Shown here: positions 17,711 through 26,009 of the stretch, one piece after another
How the letters are laid out: each line of letters opens with the position of its first letter
Numbering within the stretch: position 1 is the first letter of the stretch
Source of the DNA: Crenobacter luteus
GTDB taxonomy: Bacteria; Pseudomonadota; Gammaproteobacteria; Burkholderiales; Chromobacteriaceae
DNA: 51,633 nt
Direction: 5' to 3'
Assembly: GCF_004345725.1 (NCBI RefSeq)
Contig: NZ_SLXG01000019.1
Span: 1 to 51,633, forward strand
Made by a program: the position numbers and the translations under genes
The notes under the pieces: model-generated
Databases searched by the model: none
What the model saw: only the letters and a program-made list of their open reading frames with translations
Told to the model about the DNA's origin: nothing

Positions 17711-18802
17711 TCAGGCGAGCGCCTGCTTCACCGCCGCGACCACCGCGTCCTGCGTCGCCTCGTCGAGGAAGGGGTGCATCGGCAGGCTGATCACCCGGCG
17801 CGCCGCAGCCTCGGCGACCGGGAAGCTGCCCTCGCCCAGCTCCAGATGCGCGAACGCCGGCTGCCGGTGCAGCGGGATCGGGTAGTGCACCGCGGTCGGC
17901 ACGCCCAGCTCCTTCAGCTTGCCGGCCACCACGTCGCGCTGTTCGACCTCGAGCGTGTACTGCGCGTAGACCGAGGTGTTGCCCTCGGCCAAGGTCGGCA
18001 CGCGCGCGACGTCAGCGAGCAGCGCCGAGTAGCGCGCGCCGATCTTCTCGCGCGCGGCGACCTCCGCCGGGAAGCTCGGCAGCTTGGCCAACAGCACCGC
18101 CGCCTGGATGGTGTCGAGCCGGCCGTTCAGGCCGATGACCGGGTGGTGGTAGCGCCTATCCTGGCCGTGCACGCGCAGCTCGCGCATCTTCTTCGCCAGC
18201 GCGTCGTCGTCGGTGAAGCAGGCGCCGCCGTCGCCGTAGCAGCCAAGCGGCTTGCTCGGGAAGAAGCTGGTGCAACCGATGGTCGACAGCGCGCCGGACT
18301 TCTTGCCGCGCTGGGTCGCGCCGAAGCTTTGCGCGCCGTCCTCGATCACCGGCAGATTGTATTTGGCGGCGATCGCGTTGATCGCGGCGAAGTCGGCGCA
18401 TTGCCCGTACAGGCTGACCGGCATGATGGCGCGGGTTTTCGGCGTGATCGCCGCTTCCAACTTGGCCGGGTCGAGGTTGTAGGTCGCCGGGTCGACGTCG
18501 ACGAACACCGGGCGGGCGCCCAGGAGCGCGATCATCTCGCCGGTGGCGATGAAGGTGAACGGCGTGGTGATCACCTCGTCGCCGTGGCCCACGCCGAGCG
18601 CCATCAGCGCGATCAGGAGCGCGGTGGTGCCGTCGGCGACGCCGATCGCGTGCTTGACGCCGACGTAGGCGGCGAGCGCAGCCTCCAGCTCGGCCACTTC
18701 CGGGCCCATGATGTACTGGCCGTGGTCGAGCACCGCGTGGATGCGCGCGTCGATCTCGGGTTTCAGGTGCTGGTACTGGGTTTTCAGGTCGATGAATTGC
18801 AT
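17711..18802 (-). CDS. wbpE: WbpE/WlbC aminotransferase for UDP-GlcNAc3NA synthesis
   Basis: PLP aminotransferase expected to convert UDP-3-keto-GlcNAcA to the 3-amino sugar, the step after WlbA and before WlbB/WbpD. The 363-residue sequence closely parallels Pseudomonas WbpE as I remember it: FIDLKTQYQHLKPEID at the start, LDHGQYIMGPEV, PVSLYGQCADFAAINAIAAKY, EDGAQSFGA at 154-162, the PLP lysine K184 in SFFPSKPLGCYGDGG, and VHGQDRRYHH. ATG at 18802. It lies downstream of wlbA and wlbB in the same direction, though separated from them by a GlpD-like gene and phnA. Function assignment is strong. Confidence 0.9.
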   Translation of the reverse strand: MQFIDLKTQYQHLKPEIDARIHAVLDHGQYIMGPEVAELEAALAAYVGVKHAIGVADGTTALLIALMALGVGHGDEVITTPFTFIATGEMIALLGARPVFVDVDPATYNLDPAKLEAAITPKTRAIMPVSLYGQCADFAAINAIAAKYNLPVIEDGAQSFGATQRGKKSGALSTIGCTSFFPSKPLGCYGDGGACFTDDDALAKKMRELRVHGQDRRYHHPVIGLNGRLDTIQAAVLLAKLPSFPAEVAAREKIGARYSALLADVARVPTLAEGNTSVYAQYTLEVEQRDVVAGKLKELGVPTAVHYPIPLHRQPAFAHLELGEGSFPVAEAAARRVISLPMHPFLDEATQDAVVAAVKQALA

Positions 18803-18832
18803 GGGCGTCTCGTTGTCGGTAAAGGCGTCGCG

Positions 18833-19171
18833 TCAGGCTTTCTTGACGAACTCGGACTTCAGCTGCATCGCGCCGAAGCCGTCGATCTTGCAGTCGATGT
18901 CGTGGTCGCCGTCGACGAGGCGGATGTTCTTGACCTTGGTGCCGACCTTGACCACCGACGACGAGCCCTTGACCTTGAGGTCCTTGATCACGACGACGGT
19001 GTCGCCGTCGGCGAGCGCGTTGCCGTTGGCGTCGCGCACCACGCGCGCGGCTTCTTCGGCCGGCGCGGCGTCGCCGCTCCATTCGTGTGCGCACTCGGGG
19101 CACACGTAGAGCGCGCCGTCCTGGTAGGTGAATCCGGAACCGCAGGCCGGACAGGCGGGCAGGCTGCTCAT
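18833..19171 (-). CDS. phnA: PhnA/YjdM-family zinc-ribbon protein
   Basis: A 112-residue protein matching the PhnA (YjdM) family. It has an N-terminal zinc ribbon (CPACGSG at 7-13 and CPECAHEW at 24-31) and a C-terminal SH3-like domain with [23 protein letters not shown] and the [17 protein letters not shown] ending. Despite the old name, the family's link to phosphonate breakdown is not established in general. ATG at 19171. It sits between the GlpD-like gene and wbpE inside the glycan cluster, in the same direction, but has no obvious role in glycan synthesis. Confidence 0.88.
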   Translation of the reverse strand: MSSLPACPACGSGFTYQDGALYVCPECAHEWSGDAAPAEEAARVVRDANGNALADGDTVVVIKDLKVKGSSSVVKVGTKVKNIRLVDGDHDIDCKIDGFGAMQLKSEFVKKA

Positions 19172-19221
19172 GCTTGATCCTTTTCCAATGCAAATGCGCG
19201 CGCCGGGCGCGCGCCTTCTGT

Positions 19222-20313
19222 CTATCGATGCGCCAGCAGCGCGTCGAGCCGCTCGGCCGCCTCGGCGGCGAGGCTCGGCGCCGTGGTCCACTTGCCGCCG
19301 AACACCGTCAGCAACCGGCCGTGGCGCGCGAAGCGGTAGTCGCGCAGCGCGCGGTTCGGGTCGGCGGCCGAGCGGATCAGCGGCCGGACGCCGGCAAAGC
19401 GCGCGACCACGTCGGCCGGGGTCGCCGGCGCGGCGAAGTAATGGTTGTAGAGCGCCAGCAAATAACCCTCCTCGTCGGCCGAGCATTCGGCCGACTCGTC
19501 GGGCGACTGCCGCACCTCGGTGGTGCCGATCAGCGTGCCGCCCTGCCAGGGCAGCACGAACACCACGCGGCGCTCGCCGGGCACCTCGAAGAGATAGCCC
19601 TGCGACAGGGTACGGTCGAGCACGATATGGCTGCCGCGCACCGTGTCGAGCTGCACGCCGGCGGCCAGGCCGCTGGCGGCCAGGAGGCGCTCGGCCCACG
19701 GCCCGGCGGCGTTGACGACGGCGTCGAAGCGGCGCGTCTCGCCGTGCAGCGTCACCGCGCCGTCGGCGCCGACCCGCTCGACGTTGGCGTGCTCGATCAG
19801 CGCGACGCCGGCCTTCTGCGCCTCGCCCGCCGCCCACAGGCCGAGCCGGTAGTCGTCCATCTGGCCGTCGACGTAGCGGTAGCCGCCGCGAAGGCCTTCG
19901 CGCTTGAGGCCGTCGCCGCCCTCGGCCAACGCGGCCGCCGTCAGCCAGCGGTGCCGGCCCAGCCCGGCCGCGCCGGCGAGCGCGTCGTAGAGCGCGAAGC
20001 CCGCCTTCATCAGCCAGCGGCCGCGCCGCGCGCCGCGGTAGATCGGCCACACGATGGGCAGCGGGTGGGCGAGCGCGGGGTCGGGCGCGTGCGCGAGCCA
20101 CCAGGCGCGGTCGGCGAGCGCCTTTTTCACCAGGCCGAACTCGCCGTTCTCGAGGTAGCGCACGCCGCCGTGCAAGAGCTTGGACGAGGCGCGGCTGGTC
20201 GCGCCCATCAGCGCGTCGCGCTCGTAGAGCGTCACCGCGTGGCCGCGCCGCGCCAGCGTCCAGGCGATCATCACGCCGTTGACGCCGCCGCCGACCACCG
20301 CGACCGCCGCCAT
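19222..20313 (-). CDS. Short GlpD-like FAD-dependent oxidoreductase
   Basis: A 363-residue flavoprotein of the DAO/GlpD fold: N-terminal FAD-binding GGGVNG at 8-13, YERD near 30, [16 protein letters not shown] at 40-55 as in aerobic glycerol-3-phosphate dehydrogenases, a second FAD contact [11 protein letters not shown] near 203, and a GGKWTT near the C-terminus. It stops where GlpD's C-terminal alpha-helical domain (about 130 residues) would begin, so it is shorter than GlpD of about 500 residues. The ending is clean, not frameshifted, suggesting a distinct short subfamily. Four bases after wlbB; might supply or oxidise a polyol-phosphate precursor, which is speculation. Confidence 0.75.
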   Translation of the reverse strand: MAAVAVVGGGVNGVMIAWTLARRGHAVTLYERDALMGATSRASSKLLHGGVRYLENGEFGLVKKALADRAWWLAHAPDPALAHPLPIVWPIYRGARRGRWLMKAGFALYDALAGAAGLGRHRWLTAAALAEGGDGLKREGLRGGYRYVDGQMDDYRLGLWAAGEAQKAGVALIEHANVERVGADGAVTLHGETRRFDAVVNAAGPWAERLLAASGLAAGVQLDTVRGSHIVLDRTLSQGYLFEVPGERRVVFVLPWQGGTLIGTTEVRQSPDESAECSADEEGYLLALYNHYFAAPATPADVVARFAGVRPLIRSAADPNRALRDYRFARHGRLLTVFGGKWTTAPSLAAEAAERLDALLAHR

Positions 20314-20317
20314 CGCG

Positions 20318-20905
20318 TCAGGCTCGGTCCTTCGCGGCCGGCGAGCAGTGGTTGCCGCCGATCTCGTAGCGCGCGCCGCAAGCCGGGCAGGCGTGCTCGC
20401 CGATGTCGTTCGGCAGCCGCTCGCCGCAGGCGCACATCCAGCCGATACGGCGCGCCGGCGTGCCGACCATCAGCGCGTACGGCAGCACGTCGCGCGTGAC
20501 CACCGCGCCGGCGCCGATGAAGGCGAACTCGCCGATCTCGTGGCCGCACACGACGGTGCTGTTCGCGCCCAGCGTCGCGCCGCGGCGCACGACGGTGCGG
20601 CGGTACTCGTTCTTGCGGTTGACGTGGCTGCGCGGGTTGTTGACGTTGGTGAACACCATCGACGGGCCGCAGAACACGTCATTTTCCAACGTGACCGCGT
20701 CGTAGATCGACACGTTGTTCTGCACCTTGACGTTGTCGCCGACGATCACGTCGTTGCCGACGAACACGTTCTGGCCGAAGGAGCAGCCTCGGCCAACCTT
20801 CGCGCCGGCGCACACATGCGCGAAGTGCCACACGCGGGTGCCCGCGCCGAGTTGGGCGCCGTCGTCGACGACGGCGGTCGGATGGATCTGGATAGCGTCG
20901 TTCAT
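20318..20905 (-). CDS. wlbB: WlbB/WbpD-type UDP-GlcNAc3NA N-acetyltransferase
   Basis: Left-handed beta-helix acetyltransferase expected to put acetyl on the 3-amino group of UDP-GlcNAc3NA, using acetyl-CoA. The 195 residues follow WbpD closely: [21 protein letters not shown], the catalytic-type histidine in HFAHVCAGA (about residue 27-35), [33 protein letters not shown], and the [11 protein letters not shown] cap. The C-terminus adds a cysteine-rich tail ([19 protein letters not shown]) that may bind zinc. Start ATG 20905 overlaps the upstream gene's stop (ATGA). Partners wlbA and wbpE are in the same cluster. A 13-mer uptake-like repeat at 20788-20800 encodes Lys-Val-Gly-Arg with CGA. Confidence 0.9.
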   Translation of the reverse strand: MNDAIQIHPTAVVDDGAQLGAGTRVWHFAHVCAGAKVGRGCSFGQNVFVGNDVIVGDNVKVQNNVSIYDAVTLENDVFCGPSMVFTNVNNPRSHVNRKNEYRRTVVRRGATLGANSTVVCGHEIGEFAFIGAGAVVTRDVLPYALMVGTPARRIGWMCACGERLPNDIGEHACPACGARYEIGGNHCSPAAKDRA

Positions 20906-21576
20906 GATGGGGTCTTGGCGCCCGCTTCGGGCGCACGCTGGTAGATGGAATGGTCGCCGCCCTCGTGCGGCCAGATCAGCCGGTCGTCGTCGACGCGCAG
21001 CCGGCGGCCGCCGAACACCGCGTGGCTGAACGGCTCGGGGTTGAGGCGGAAATGGTAGCGGTTCTTGCCGGCGCGGCCGGCGAAGCGGCCGACCAGCGTC
21101 GGGAAATGGCGTTCGGGGAACTGGTAGTGGACCAGCACGATCTCGTGGACGACGGCCTGCAGCGGCACGAGGAGCGTACCGTTCTCGTCGGTCGCCCCCT
21201 CGACCGGCCCGGTCTCGGTTTCGAGCCGGACCCGGATGCCGGGCGCCGGGCGCCCGTCGGGGAAGTCGACGCGCACCTCGAGCAGCTCGCCGGGGGCGCG
21301 CGACTGGCTGCGCAGCGAGAAGGGCTCGAACGAGGCCGGACGGCCGGCGTCGAGCACGACCTCGTCGCCCTCGCGGCGCCAGCCGCCGCGCAGGCCGAGG
21401 TCGCCGACGATGTCGCCGCGGACGAACTCGAAGCGCGCGTCGGGCTTGAGCGTCAGGCGCGCGCCGGACGCGCCGGGCGCGTCGAGCACGTAATCGCCGA
21501 CCAGACTGTCGGCCGCCGCGAAGGCAGCCGGCGCCGCGCCCGCCAGCGCGGCGCAGAATATCCACCAGGCACGCAT
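20902..21576 (-). CDS. Predicted exported protein of unknown function
   Basis: No family recognised. The 224-residue product, starting at ATG 21576 with GGAGGGG upstream, has a signal peptide ([20 protein letters not shown]). The mature part looks like all-beta: SLVGDYVLD near its N-terminus, a [11 protein letters not shown] strand pattern as in META/lipocalin-like domains, and an Ig- or carboxypeptidase-regulatory-like [27 protein letters not shown] in the middle. It is translationally coupled to wlbB (ATGA overlap) and follows wlbA, so it is part of the glycan operon. A periplasmic role connected with the glycan is possible but unsupported by homology. Confidence 0.7.
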   Translation of the reverse strand: MRAWWIFCAALAGAAPAAFAAADSLVGDYVLDAPGASGARLTLKPDARFEFVRGDIVGDLGLRGGWRREGDEVVLDAGRPASFEPFSLRSQSRAPGELLEVRVDFPDGRPAPGIRVRLETETGPVEGATDENGTLLVPLQAVVHEIVLVHYQFPERHFPTLVGRFAGRAGKNRYHFRLNPEPFSHAVFGGRRLRVDDDRLIWPHEGGDHSIYQRAPEAGAKTPS

Positions 21577-21639
21577 ATCCCCCTCCCCTGAATCGTCGCG
21601 TCTCGTCCGCAAGGTCGCGCCGGACGCGCTCATTTCAGC

Positions 21640-22692
21640 TTAGTAATCCAGCGGCAGGCTGACGCGGCGGCCGTCGCGCGCCGACAGATAGGTCGCGATC
21701 AACAGCTCCAGCGACTTCAGCCCCTCGCGGCCGTCGGTCTCCGGCTCCGCCTCGCCGCGGAACACGCGGATCACGTTGTCGTAGTACAGCGGGTGGCCGA
21801 AACCGTACACGCTGGTGGTCGCGTAGCTGGCGTCCTGGATGCGCGCGTCCATCTCGTGCGCCTCGGCGAACTCCCAGTGCTGGATCTCGTTCACCGCCAC
21901 GCCGCCGACGCGCACCGTGCCCTTCTCGCCGATGAGGGTGATCGAGCCCTCGAGGTTCTTCGGGTAGGTCAGCATCGTCACGTTCATGCTGCCCATCGCG
22001 CCCGAGCGCCACTTGATGCTGACCACGCCGGTGTCCTCGACCTCGATGTTGCGCGCCAAGGTGCCGGTGTAGGCCTGCACGCTCTCGACCGGGCCGACCA
22101 GCCAGTCGAGCAGGTCGACGTAGTGGCTCGCCTGGTTCATGAACGCGCCGCCGTCGAATTCCCAGGTGCCGCGCCAGCCGGCCGCGTCGTAGTAGGACTG
22201 CGGGCGGGTCCAGAACACGTTGACGTTGACCATGTAGAGGCGGCCGAAGCGGCCGGCCTCGACCGCCTGCTTCAACAGCTGCAAGGTCGCGTTGCGGCGG
22301 TTCTGCTTGACGACGAACAAGCGGCGGCCGGCCTTGTCGCCGGCTTCGACCATCTTCACGCCGTCCTGCCAGCGCGTCGCCATCGGCTTTTCGGTCATCA
22401 CGTGGAAGCCGGCGGCGAACGCGTCGATCGCCTGGCGCGGGTGCAGGCCGGACGGCGTGGTCAGGATCACGCAGTCGGCGTCGCTGTGTTCGAGCAGTTG
22501 GCCGAGGCTGGCGTGGCCGCGCGCGCCGGTGCGCGCCACCGCCGCCGCCAGCGCGGCCGGGTCGGTGTCGCACACGTCGACCAGCTCGGCGCGGTCGGCG
22601 TGCTGCTCGAGCGCGCCGAAGTGGTTGTTGGCGATGCGGCCGCAGCCGACCAGGGCGAAGCGGATCTTGCGGTCGAGAATGGGCGTATTCAT
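21640..22692 (-). CDS. wlbA: WlbA-type UDP-GlcNAcA 3-dehydrogenase (Gfo/Idh/MocA family)
   Basis: NAD-dependent dehydrogenase expected to oxidise the C3 hydroxyl of UDP-GlcNAc uronic acid, giving the keto sugar used by WbpE. The 350-residue protein has the Rossmann motif VGCGRIANNH at 15-24, the family EKPMA at 100-104 whose lysine is catalytic, the QNRRN block near 130, and a GGAFMNQASHYVDLLDWLVG active-site helix near 180-200 with the expected histidine. ATG at 22692. It heads the glycan operon; WbpA (the C6 dehydrogenase) and WbpI (epimerase) are not in this window. Overall resemblance is to WlbA of Bordetella and Chromobacterium. Confidence 0.87.
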   Translation of the reverse strand: MNTPILDRKIRFALVGCGRIANNHFGALEQHADRAELVDVCDTDPAALAAAVARTGARGHASLGQLLEHSDADCVILTTPSGLHPRQAIDAFAAGFHVMTEKPMATRWQDGVKMVEAGDKAGRRLFVVKQNRRNATLQLLKQAVEAGRFGRLYMVNVNVFWTRPQSYYDAAGWRGTWEFDGGAFMNQASHYVDLLDWLVGPVESVQAYTGTLARNIEVEDTGVVSIKWRSGAMGSMNVTMLTYPKNLEGSITLIGEKGTVRVGGVAVNEIQHWEFAEAHEMDARIQDASYATTSVYGFGHPLYYDNVIRVFRGEAEPETDGREGLKSLELLIATYLSARDGRRVSLPLDY

Positions 22693-22710
22693 GGGGCGTC
22701 GGAACCTCAG

Positions 22711-22741
22711 ACAAAAGCAACGGGCGACCTCGTCGCCCGTT
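22711..22741 (-). terminator. Hairpin with U-tract between the SpeE-like gene and wlbA
   Basis: Perfect 10-bp stem (22719-22728 with 22732-22741), three-base loop, followed on the minus strand by GCTTTTG. It lies 28 bases after the upstream gene's stop and only 26 bases before the wlbA ATG, so it is either a terminator with wlbA's promoter upstream of or within it, or an attenuator controlling the glycan operon. Confidence 0.75.
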
Positions 22742-22769
22742 CGTGCGTGTTGTGCGGCGATTATACCGC

Positions 22770-23570
22770 TCAGATCATCAGGCGGCTGGCCGAATGCAGA
22801 TTGTTGGCCTTGAGCCGGCCGACCATCTCGACGAATTCGAGATGGAAGCGCGGCTCTAGCGCCCTGGCGCGCTTTTCCAGCGCGGCGAACGAGGTCGGTG
22901 CCGGGCTGTCCTTGAACGCCATCACCGCGACGTTACCGTGGCTGGCGGCCGGCAGCTCGATCACGCGGCCCTCGAACACGTTCAACAGGCGCTCGAGGAA
23001 GACCTGGTAGCGCTTGTCGCCGCTCCACCAGTTGGTGACGAACACACCCTGCGGGCTCAGCGCGCGGCGGCAGTCCGCGAAGAAGTCCTCGGTGGTCAGC
23101 GCGTCGACGATCTGGAAGCCGTCGAAGCCGTCGACGAGGATCGCGTCGGTCGACTCGCGCAGGATCTTCACGTATTCGGCGCCGTCGGCCTCGACGATCT
23201 CGAAGCGCTCACCCTCCTCGGGCAGTTCGAAGAAAGCGCGCGCGACCGCGATCACCTGCGGGTGGATGTCGACCGCGACGCTCTTGGCGTCGCGCAGGTA
23301 GAAGTCGATCCAGCGCGCGAACGAGCCGCCGCCGAGGCCGATCTGCAGCACGTGGCGCGGCGCGTCGTTGAACAGCAGCCAGCCCATCATCGCGCGGCTG
23401 TACGACAGCACCAGCCGCACCGGGTCGTCGACGTCCATCGAGCTTTGCACGGTTTCGCTGCCGAGGTGCAGCGAGCGGATGCCGTCGAGCTCGGAAATCT
23501 CGACCTCGGGCAGCGCCTCGGCGCCGTCGCGCACGCGGCGCCGGAACGGATGACGCGCCCTACCCGCCAC
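22770..23570 (-). CDS. Spermidine-synthase-like methyltransferase-fold protein
   Basis: A protein of about 266 residues with the SpeE fold: nucleotide-binding-like [14 protein letters not shown], acidic D in AVDIHPQVI, and [10 protein letters not shown] with the strand-4 aspartate. The canonical SpeE catalytic segment before the Rossmann core is only partly recognisable ([19 protein letters not shown]), so it may be one of the many SpeE-like proteins without confirmed aminopropyl transferase activity. I chose GTG 23570, which has GGGAG seven bases upstream; TTG 23585 is the alternative. It overlaps the ttcA end by 11 bases, indicating an operon. Polyamine metabolism would match the potABC genes, but the link is not proven. 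Confidence 0.75.
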   Translation of the reverse strand: MAGRARHPFRRRVRDGAEALPEVEISELDGIRSLHLGSETVQSSMDVDDPVRLVLSYSRAMMGWLLFNDAPRHVLQIGLGGGSFARWIDFYLRDAKSVAVDIHPQVIAVARAFFELPEEGERFEIVEADGAEYVKILRESTDAILVDGFDGFQIVDALTTEDFFADCRRALSPQGVFVTNWWSGDKRYQVFLERLLNVFEGRVIELPAASHGNVAVMAFKDSPAPTSFAALEKRARALEPRFHLEFVEMVGRLKANNLHSASRLMI

Positions 23571-24534
23571 AGGAAGTCTCCCCAACGGTGGTCGAAGGCT
23601 TACGCGAGTCGAGGATGCTGATGGTGCGGCGCGGCGCCTCGGCCAACGTGCCGCCCGCCGGCAGCGGGTCGCGGAACTCTTCCTTGTCGAAGGCGGTGTC
23701 GCCGCCGGCCTCGGGCACGGCGCCGGTTTTCAGGCCGGCAAAGTCGAACAGACTGGTGTCCGCCAGGTGCGACGGCACGACGTTCTGCATCGCGCGGAAC
23801 ATGGTCTCGACGCGGCCCGGGAAGCGCTTGTCCCAGTCGTTGATCATTTCCTTGACCACCTGGCGCTGCAGGTTCGGCTGCGAGCCGCACAGATTGCACG
23901 GGATGATCGGGAAGGCCTTGATCGCCGCGTAGCGCTCGAGGTCCTTCTCGCGGCAGTAGGCCAGCGGGCGGATCACCATGTGGCGGCCGTCGTCCGACAC
24001 CAGCTTGGGCGGCATGCCCTTGAGCTTGCCGCCGTAGAACATATTGAGGAACAAGGTCTGCAGGATGTCGTCGCGGTGGTGGCCGAGCGCGATCTTGGTC
24101 GCGCCCAACTCGTCGGCGACGCGGTACAGGATGCCGCGGCGCAGCCGCGAGCACAGCGCGCAGGTGGTCTTGCCCTCGGGCACCACGCGCTTGACGATCG
24201 AGTAGGTGTCTTCCTCGACGATGCGGTACTCGACGCCGATCGATTCGAGGTACTGCGGCAGCACGTGCTCGGGAAAGCCCGGCTGCTTCTGGTCGAGGTT
24301 GACCGCGACGATGGAGAAGTCGATCGGCGCCGACTTCTGCAGGCCCAGCAGGATGTCGAGCATCGCGTAGCTGTCCTTGCCGCCGGACAGGCAGACCATC
24401 ACGCGGTCGCCCTCTTCGATCATGTTGAAGTCGTTGATGGCGTCGCCGACGTGGTGGCGCAGCCGCTTGGCAAGCTTGTTGGCCTCGAACTCGGCCTTCT
24501 TGGCCTTTTCGTCGAGGAGGACGGCGTCGGTCAT
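23560..24534 (-). CDS. ttcA: tRNA 2-thiocytidine(32) synthetase TtcA
   Basis: ATP- and iron-sulfur-dependent enzyme that thiolates cytidine 32 of certain tRNAs. The 324-residue protein has the PP-loop SGGKDS at 50-55, the cluster cysteines C125-x2-C128 in [10 protein letters not shown] and a further PCNLCGSQ near 215, plus [30 protein letters not shown] at 24532-24534. Length and all motifs fit TtcA rather than TtuA. It leads a two-gene unit with the SpeE-like gene. The last residues (SCGG) are beyond the conserved core. An uptake-like repeat copy lies at 23638-23647. Confidence 0.95.
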   Translation of the reverse strand: MTDAVLLDEKAKKAEFEANKLAKRLRHHVGDAINDFNMIEEGDRVMVCLSGGKDSYAMLDILLGLQKSAPIDFSIVAVNLDQKQPGFPEHVLPQYLESIGVEYRIVEEDTYSIVKRVVPEGKTTCALCSRLRRGILYRVADELGATKIALGHHRDDILQTLFLNMFYGGKLKGMPPKLVSDDGRHMVIRPLAYCREKDLERYAAIKAFPIIPCNLCGSQPNLQRQVVKEMINDWDKRFPGRVETMFRAMQNVVPSHLADTSLFDFAGLKTGAVPEAGGDTAFDKEEFRDPLPAGGTLAEAPRRTISILDSRKPSTTVGETSCGG

Positions 24535-24616
24535 GGCGGGTACCGCTAAGAAACTGAAAAACAGGCGATTTTAGCGCAAATCGACCGCCCCTTCACCCCT
24601 CCCCGCCCGACCGGGC

Positions 24617-25357
24617 CTAGAGCACCACGCTGCGCCCGCCGTCGACCGCGAGCACCTGGCCGGTGACGTAGCCCGCGTCGAACAAGAGAAATTGCACCGC
24701 GCGCGCGATGTCGTCGGGCTGGCCGATGCGCGCCAGCGGGATGCTCGCCTCGATCGCCGCGCGCTTGGCCGCGTCGAAGAAGGCGTCGTCCTCGGGCCAG
24801 ATATTGCTGCCGGGCGCGACGCCGTTGACGCGCACCTCGGGCGCCAGCTCCAGCGCCAGCGAGCGGATCAGTTGCGCGTGGCCGGCCTTGGCGAGGTTGT
24901 AGACCACGTGCGACTTCATCGGCCGCTCGGCGTGGATGTCGACGATGCCGACGATCGCGCCGCCGCTCGCCTTCAGGTGCGGCGCGGCTTCCTGCGCGAG
25001 AAACAGCGGCGCCTTCAGGTTGGAGCCGATCAGGTCGTGCCAGGCGGCCTCGTCGATCGCGCCGAGCTCGGTCGGAAAAAAGCTCGACGCGTTGTTCACC
25101 AGGCCGTCGAGCCGGCCCCAGGCGGCGACCGCGACGTCGACCAGCTCGGCCAAGGTGTCGGTTCGCAACAGGTCGGAGCGCACCAAGAGCGCCGAACCGG
25201 GGCGTGCGGCGTTCAGCTCGGCCGCCAGCGCCTCGGCGTCCTGCCGCGAACCGCGGTAATGCAGCACCAGCCGGCATCCGGCCGCGTGCAGACGGCGGGC
25301 GATCCCCGCCCCGATCCGGCGCGCCGCGCCGGTCACCAGCACCACCTTGTCGTGCAT
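24617..25357 (-). CDS. Pteridine reductase, FolM-like short-chain dehydrogenase
   Basis: NADPH-dependent SDR of 246 residues. The cofactor motif is TGAARRIG at 9-16, where arginine replaces the usual SDR glycine (TGxxxRxG), the hallmark of pteridine reductases. NNASSFFPT, the active-site YNLAKAG near residue 153, and a C-terminal DGGRSVVL are visible. It probably reduces dihydromonapterin or another pterin; FolM and bacterial PTR1-like enzymes are the closest families. Starts at ATG 25357; the following 80 bases to ttcA carry no clear signal. A copy of the uptake-like repeat stands just upstream (25380-25389). Confidence 0.83.
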   Translation of the reverse strand: MHDKVVLVTGAARRIGAGIARRLHAAGCRLVLHYRGSRQDAEALAAELNAARPGSALLVRSDLLRTDTLAELVDVAVAAWGRLDGLVNNASSFFPTELGAIDEAAWHDLIGSNLKAPLFLAQEAAPHLKASGGAIVGIVDIHAERPMKSHVVYNLAKAGHAQLIRSLALELAPEVRVNGVAPGSNIWPEDDAFFDAAKRAAIEASIPLARIGQPDDIARAVQFLLFDAGYVTGQVLAVDGGRSVVL

Positions 25358-25408
25358 CCTTCCCTCCGTTCCGGCCGGGCTCGGCCAACGTCGAATCTCG
25401 ATGCCGCG

Positions 25409-25936
25409 CTAGACGCCGCAGCCTTGCAAGGCGCGCCTGAGCGGCGCGCTGTCGTACGGCAGGTCGAAACGCGCCTCGAGCGGCGCGGCGCGGCCCTTGG
25501 CCGGCTTGAGCCGGAAGCGCAACTGACGCGCGTCGAGCAGCGCCGCCGCCTCGCGCGCCGGCAAGGCGAACGACAGGCCGAACACGTCCGCGTCGAGCGC
25601 GGCGCCGCCGACCCGGGCCGGCACGAAACGCGCGCGGCCGACCGCGTAGCTGGCCAGCCGCCCGTGCCGGCCGACCCCGTCCGCACCCTCGAAGGGCGCC
25701 AGGTCGAAGCCCCCGGGCCGGCCGATCAGGCGCACCGTCGTCGTCGCCGGCGGCGCGTCGGCGCGGCAGGAGAGCGCCAGCTCGGCCGGCAACCGCGCGC
25801 GGCCGAAGACCGCCTCGCCGCGGATCCGCGCCTCGGCGGGCGGCCCGCCCTCGACCGGCTCGGCCAACTGCCAGCCCGCAGCGCCGGCCGAGCCTGTCGC
25901 ACACAAGAGCGCCAACACCCCGATAGCGTGTTTCAT
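25409..25936 (-). CDS. Predicted exported protein of unknown function
   Basis: Not recognised. The chosen start ATG 25936 has GGGAGA just upstream and gives a 175-residue product with a signal peptide (MKHAIGVLALLCATGSAGA). The mature part is alanine- and arginine-rich, with two cysteines (LSCRADAP and GCGV at the end) that could pair, and short beta-strand-like segments. The frame is open further upstream to 26011, but that would run into the divergent methyltransferase gene. It stands alone, with no obvious operon partners. Confidence 0.6.
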   Translation of the reverse strand: MKHAIGVLALLCATGSAGAAGWQLAEPVEGGPPAEARIRGEAVFGRARLPAELALSCRADAPPATTTVRLIGRPGGFDLAPFEGADGVGRHGRLASYAVGRARFVPARVGGAALDADVFGLSFALPAREAAALLDARQLRFRLKPAKGRAAPLEARFDLPYDSAPLRRALQGCGV

Positions 25937-26009
25937 CCCGTCTCCCAGAGTCTTTCGTCGGCGGGCAAATTCGCCCACAATGCCGGCCAGATTGTACATG
26001 AAGCCCGCC

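Noticed and set aside
6933..22692. CRISPR array, insertion sequence or integrase associated with the glycan cluster
   Set aside because: No regularly spaced direct repeats, transposase or recombinase gene found; only the REP-like element at 11339-11454.
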